Shown: positions 46,041-48,432 of the stretch, piece after piece
Layout: the number at the start of each line of letters is the position of its first letter
Position numbering within the stretch: position 1 is the stretch's first letter
Source: Euprymna scolopes
Taxonomy: Eukaryota; Mollusca; Cephalopoda; Sepiida; Sepiolidae
Length of the DNA: 48,432 nucleotides
Reading direction: 5' to 3'
NCBI GenBank assembly: GCA_024364805.1
Contig: CM044511.1
Coordinates: 21,080,762 to 21,129,193, forward strand
Program-made: the position numbers and the translations under genes
The notes under the pieces: model-generated
The model's database searches: none
The model's input: the letters and a program-made list of their open reading frames with translations, nothing else
Told to the model about the DNA's origin: nothing

Positions 46041-46410
46041 TTTTCTTATGCGTCAGTGCCTCCCCTGACTGTGCGATATGGCACATACTGACCAATCAGA
46101 GGCATAGTGCAGGGACCTTTCTTACCCCCTAAGGAACTCCAACTGCTTCCGTTCCGGACGAGAAAAATTCCTTTTCCAGACAGACGCCAAAGAGAGCGGA
46201 CCTGTTTCCTCACTCTCCCTCTCTGCCTACACCGGTATCGACGATTCCCACTTGGGAATAACTACCGGGCAAAAGCAGACAAGTTTTATCCGAATTATAT
46301 CTTTTTGGCATCTTACTCTGACTCGCTTCAATAAACCTTTTCTTTGTTAAGTTTCATGAAGTTCTTTGTTCGTTTATTTAGTAGCTTGTTGAATTATTTA
46401 TTTTATTAGG
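46040..46410 (+). mobile_element. Possible solo LTR or promoter-bearing repeat
   Basis: GC-rich island with a CCAATCAGA box near 46093 and AATAAA near 46331, about 240 bases apart, an arrangement typical of an LTR. Flanking duplications were not found, and it abuts the truncated LINE at 46478. Could instead be a decayed gene promoter. Confidence 0.3.
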
Positions 46411-46477
46411 GAGTGCCCGAAAAGCACTAACTCAACTCCCTAAAATTTCCATGATTGAAAGTAACTTTTATGTCCTT

Positions 46478-47130
46478 ATCATGAGTTGCAACAATTACAT
46501 CGAGAGTATCACCAGGACCGCTGCGAAGAAGGTAGGTTCTCTCTACTGTGCTAGAAAGATACTAACGCCCGAAAGTATCCTATACCTCTATAAGGCCACC
46601 ATTCGCCCGTGTATGGAGTATTGTTGTCATATTTGGGCTGGTGCATCTACTACTAGTCTCTCGCTCCTAGACAAGGTTCAAAAAAGAGTCGCCAATCTGA
46701 TAGGTCCTGAACTGTCATTTAAACTTCAGCCCTTGTCCCATCGACGAAATGTTACATCTCTCTGCCTTTTCTACAAGTACTTTAATGGTGAATGCTCTGA
46801 CGAACTGCAAGCGCTTGTGCCCCCTCAACATAAATACCCCCGACAAACCCGACAAGCAGCTAAATCCCACTCCTTCACAATAGAGATCCCTAGATGTAAG
46901 AGAGCCTTCTACTCCAGTAGTTTCTTCCCCAGGACAGCTAGACTTTGGAATTCCCTGCCGGGTCCCTGCTTCCCCAACCGTACTGACATGCAGAAGTTCA
47001 AGTGCAACGTAAACCAACATCTTGCTGCCCAACTCCCTACACAGTACCCCTGAGGTCCATCCCCCTGATAGTAGCCCCCTACAAAAAAGTGGCAATATGC
47101 CTTGTTTGGGGTAAAAATGTAATTAAAAAA
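46478..47130 (+). mobile_element. Jockey/CR1-like LINE 3' end, open frame preserved
   Basis: 5'-truncated LINE. The frame 46451-47053 (200 codons, uninterrupted) carries RKILTPESILYLYKATIRP, CMEYCCHIWAGAS, LLDKVQKRVANL, LQPLSHRRNV and FFPRTARLWNSLPG, the post-RT C-terminal region. The 3' UTR ends GCCTTGTTTGGGGTAAAAAT then GTAATTAAAA. The first ~9 codons of the frame lie outside the LINE homology. It is the best preserved of the family here, suggesting relatively recent insertion. Confidence 0.8.
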
Positions 47131-47140
47131 AACAAAAACA

Positions 47141-47760
47141 TATGGCAATATGTTACAGTCGTCTCAACTGGCCCTACAAAGTCAGGGATCACACCACAAA
47201 CTGCAAACGACTACGTTAGTAATCACCATGAAACATTTTATCTTGATTAAGTGAACAATTTTAGTTATGAACGTGTGTAAATAAATTGATATTTCAAACA
47301 AATTCACTGCTATCTACGGTCAAAGGAAGATAACTCAGTTGCGAGTATTTCAAATTTTAAATAGACGCTGAATCTGAACATATCAGTTATAACTCATCAA
47401 AAAAAAAAATGCCGGAACGTTTCACTGCGTTCTTTGTCTATGAAACTATTTTGTCTTCTTCCGTATGTGTACAGTGAACAGACTAAAAATGCTACAAATT
47501 CTATTATAAATACAGACGCAAAGAATAAAAATATTTCCCTCTGCTCCATCGCGCGATACAATCTGCCCACTCTAAAAAATGAATTGCCTTTCAAAGAAAT
47601 TCTATTTTCCGCAACTAACGATGAATTATTTATGATACTGAACCATTCTTTTAGTGATTTTCTGTCTTTCTCTATTTTTTATCCAGGCTTATGGATTTAT
47701 ATTGAAATTCTCTTTTATTGTCTATATTGAAATATTTATGAACCTATATTTAAAAAATAG
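47141..47760. other. No gene supported
   Basis: The open frame 47434-47730 (98 codons) has no recognisable motif and AT-driven composition. I do not call it a gene. Confidence 0.4.
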
Positions 47761-48432
47761 GTACTTGTGCAGAATGTGAACCAGGCGAAACTAATAGTCT
47801 GCTCGCCTTTCCTCGGAACATGTCGTCATGATGCGCTCGGGTTTGATTGTAGCCTGAGGTAAGACTTCGATCAATCAAAGGAGCAGGCGATCTTTGGGGG
47901 GAAAATTTAGGGGGAAAAAAATCAATAAATACAGTGGTGTACCAGGACGAACCCTTAAGAGACAGCTGTCTTAATTTAATTTAAAAAGAAAAAAAAACTG
48001 TTACCCAGCCCTACTCTACAGAGAAAAAAATTGTGCATGAAAAAAAAAAAAAACCAAAAAAAGGGCATATGGCAACAGAAACTCCAATCTAAGAGAGATA
48101 ACCAGCAAAGACATAGCAAAAATAAGCATATTTTCCTAGGTATAATTCGGGAGGCTTACTAATTAACGTACACAAACCAAAAGTAAACAACCTGCTACAA
48201 TGAAACGATGGTAATTAATCAACAACAAAAAATGAATAAACTTGTTAATTAACGAAAATAAAAAAATTAAAAATAAGAAATTTGTCTTTTTTGAATTTTA
48301 GGTAATCAGCCAGCGCAGGTTTTTTTTTTTGTTTGTTTTTTTTAATGAGATTTCGAAATATTTAAACTGTCAATTTCTGGTTATGATAAAATCTTTTTTG
48401 GTACTTGTGCATTTAACGAACCAGACGTAACT
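47761..48432. repeat. ~30-bp direct repeat 640 bp apart at the right edge
   Basis: GTACTTGTGCA...GAACCAG-CG-AACT occurs at 47761-47792 and again at 48401-48432, cut by the window end. Between them is a GC-richer patch (47790-47900) with an inverted GTCTGCTCGCC / GGAGCAGGCGATC pair. May be terminal repeats of an element or a tandem unit; not resolvable here. Confidence 0.35.

Noticed and set aside
47434-47730. 98-codon open frame as a gene
   Set aside because: No motif, no splice or promoter context, AT-biased composition, and a competing antisense frame.

Overview
The window looks like an AT-rich, repeat-dense invertebrate nuclear genome, most plausibly a mollusc and perhaps a cephalopod. 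The evidence is long introns, abundant poly-A/T and TG tracts, many degraded RTE-like and Jockey/CR1-like LINEs, Tc1/mariner and Ty3/gypsy elements, and small-RNA-derived repeats. The species assignment is an inference. The strand-resolved content shows one real host gene and a great deal of mobile DNA.

The host gene is the 3' part of a large secreted mucin-like glycoprotein gene on the plus strand (2695-36422). I could place 18 coding exons, every internal boundary being phase 1. They encode about 1,040 residues ending in an 11-cysteine C-terminal cystine knot of the von Willebrand factor / gel-forming mucin type. Upstream of the knot is a repeated unit of short Thr/Ser/Pro-rich linker exons (types A, B and D) followed by one exon (type C) encoding a ~148-residue module that I read as a divergent discoidin (F5/8C)-like domain. 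The in-window order is A-B-D-C1, A-B-D-C2, A-C3, A-C4, A-C5, two more linker exons, then the knot. C2, C3 and C5 are almost identical, while C4 diverges in its second half. The introns are paralogous too, so the gene grew by tandem duplication of multi-kilobase units. Its 5' part, probably with more C modules, lies left of the window.

Mobile DNA by region. 1-2.1 kb: ~160-bp repeats in head-to-head inverted arrays, then a U2-snRNA-like repeat. 2.8-7.2 kb: mariner-type short elements, LINE relics, a SINE-like element and an intron duplication. 10.2-15.9 kb: RTE-like and Jockey/CR1-like LINE relics. 18.46-25.52 kb: a three-layer nest in one intron (an old minus-strand gypsy relic, a plus-strand gypsy-like element inside it, and a Tc1 element at its edge), whose empty site survives in a paralogous intron. 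26-34 kb: a 100-bp minisatellite, a foldback element, LINE relics, a 5S-rRNA-like repeat and a SINE-like element with 12-bp flanking repeats. Beyond the polyadenylation signal at 36.5 kb I found no convincing gene. That stretch holds a second U2-like copy, a second 5S-like copy, dispersed repeats and a Jockey/CR1-like LINE 3' end with a 200-codon open frame.

The most interesting parts are the modular mucin-like gene (recent exon homogenisation, a linker exon whose splice acceptor has moved, a dead linker exon) and the small-RNA-derived repeats.
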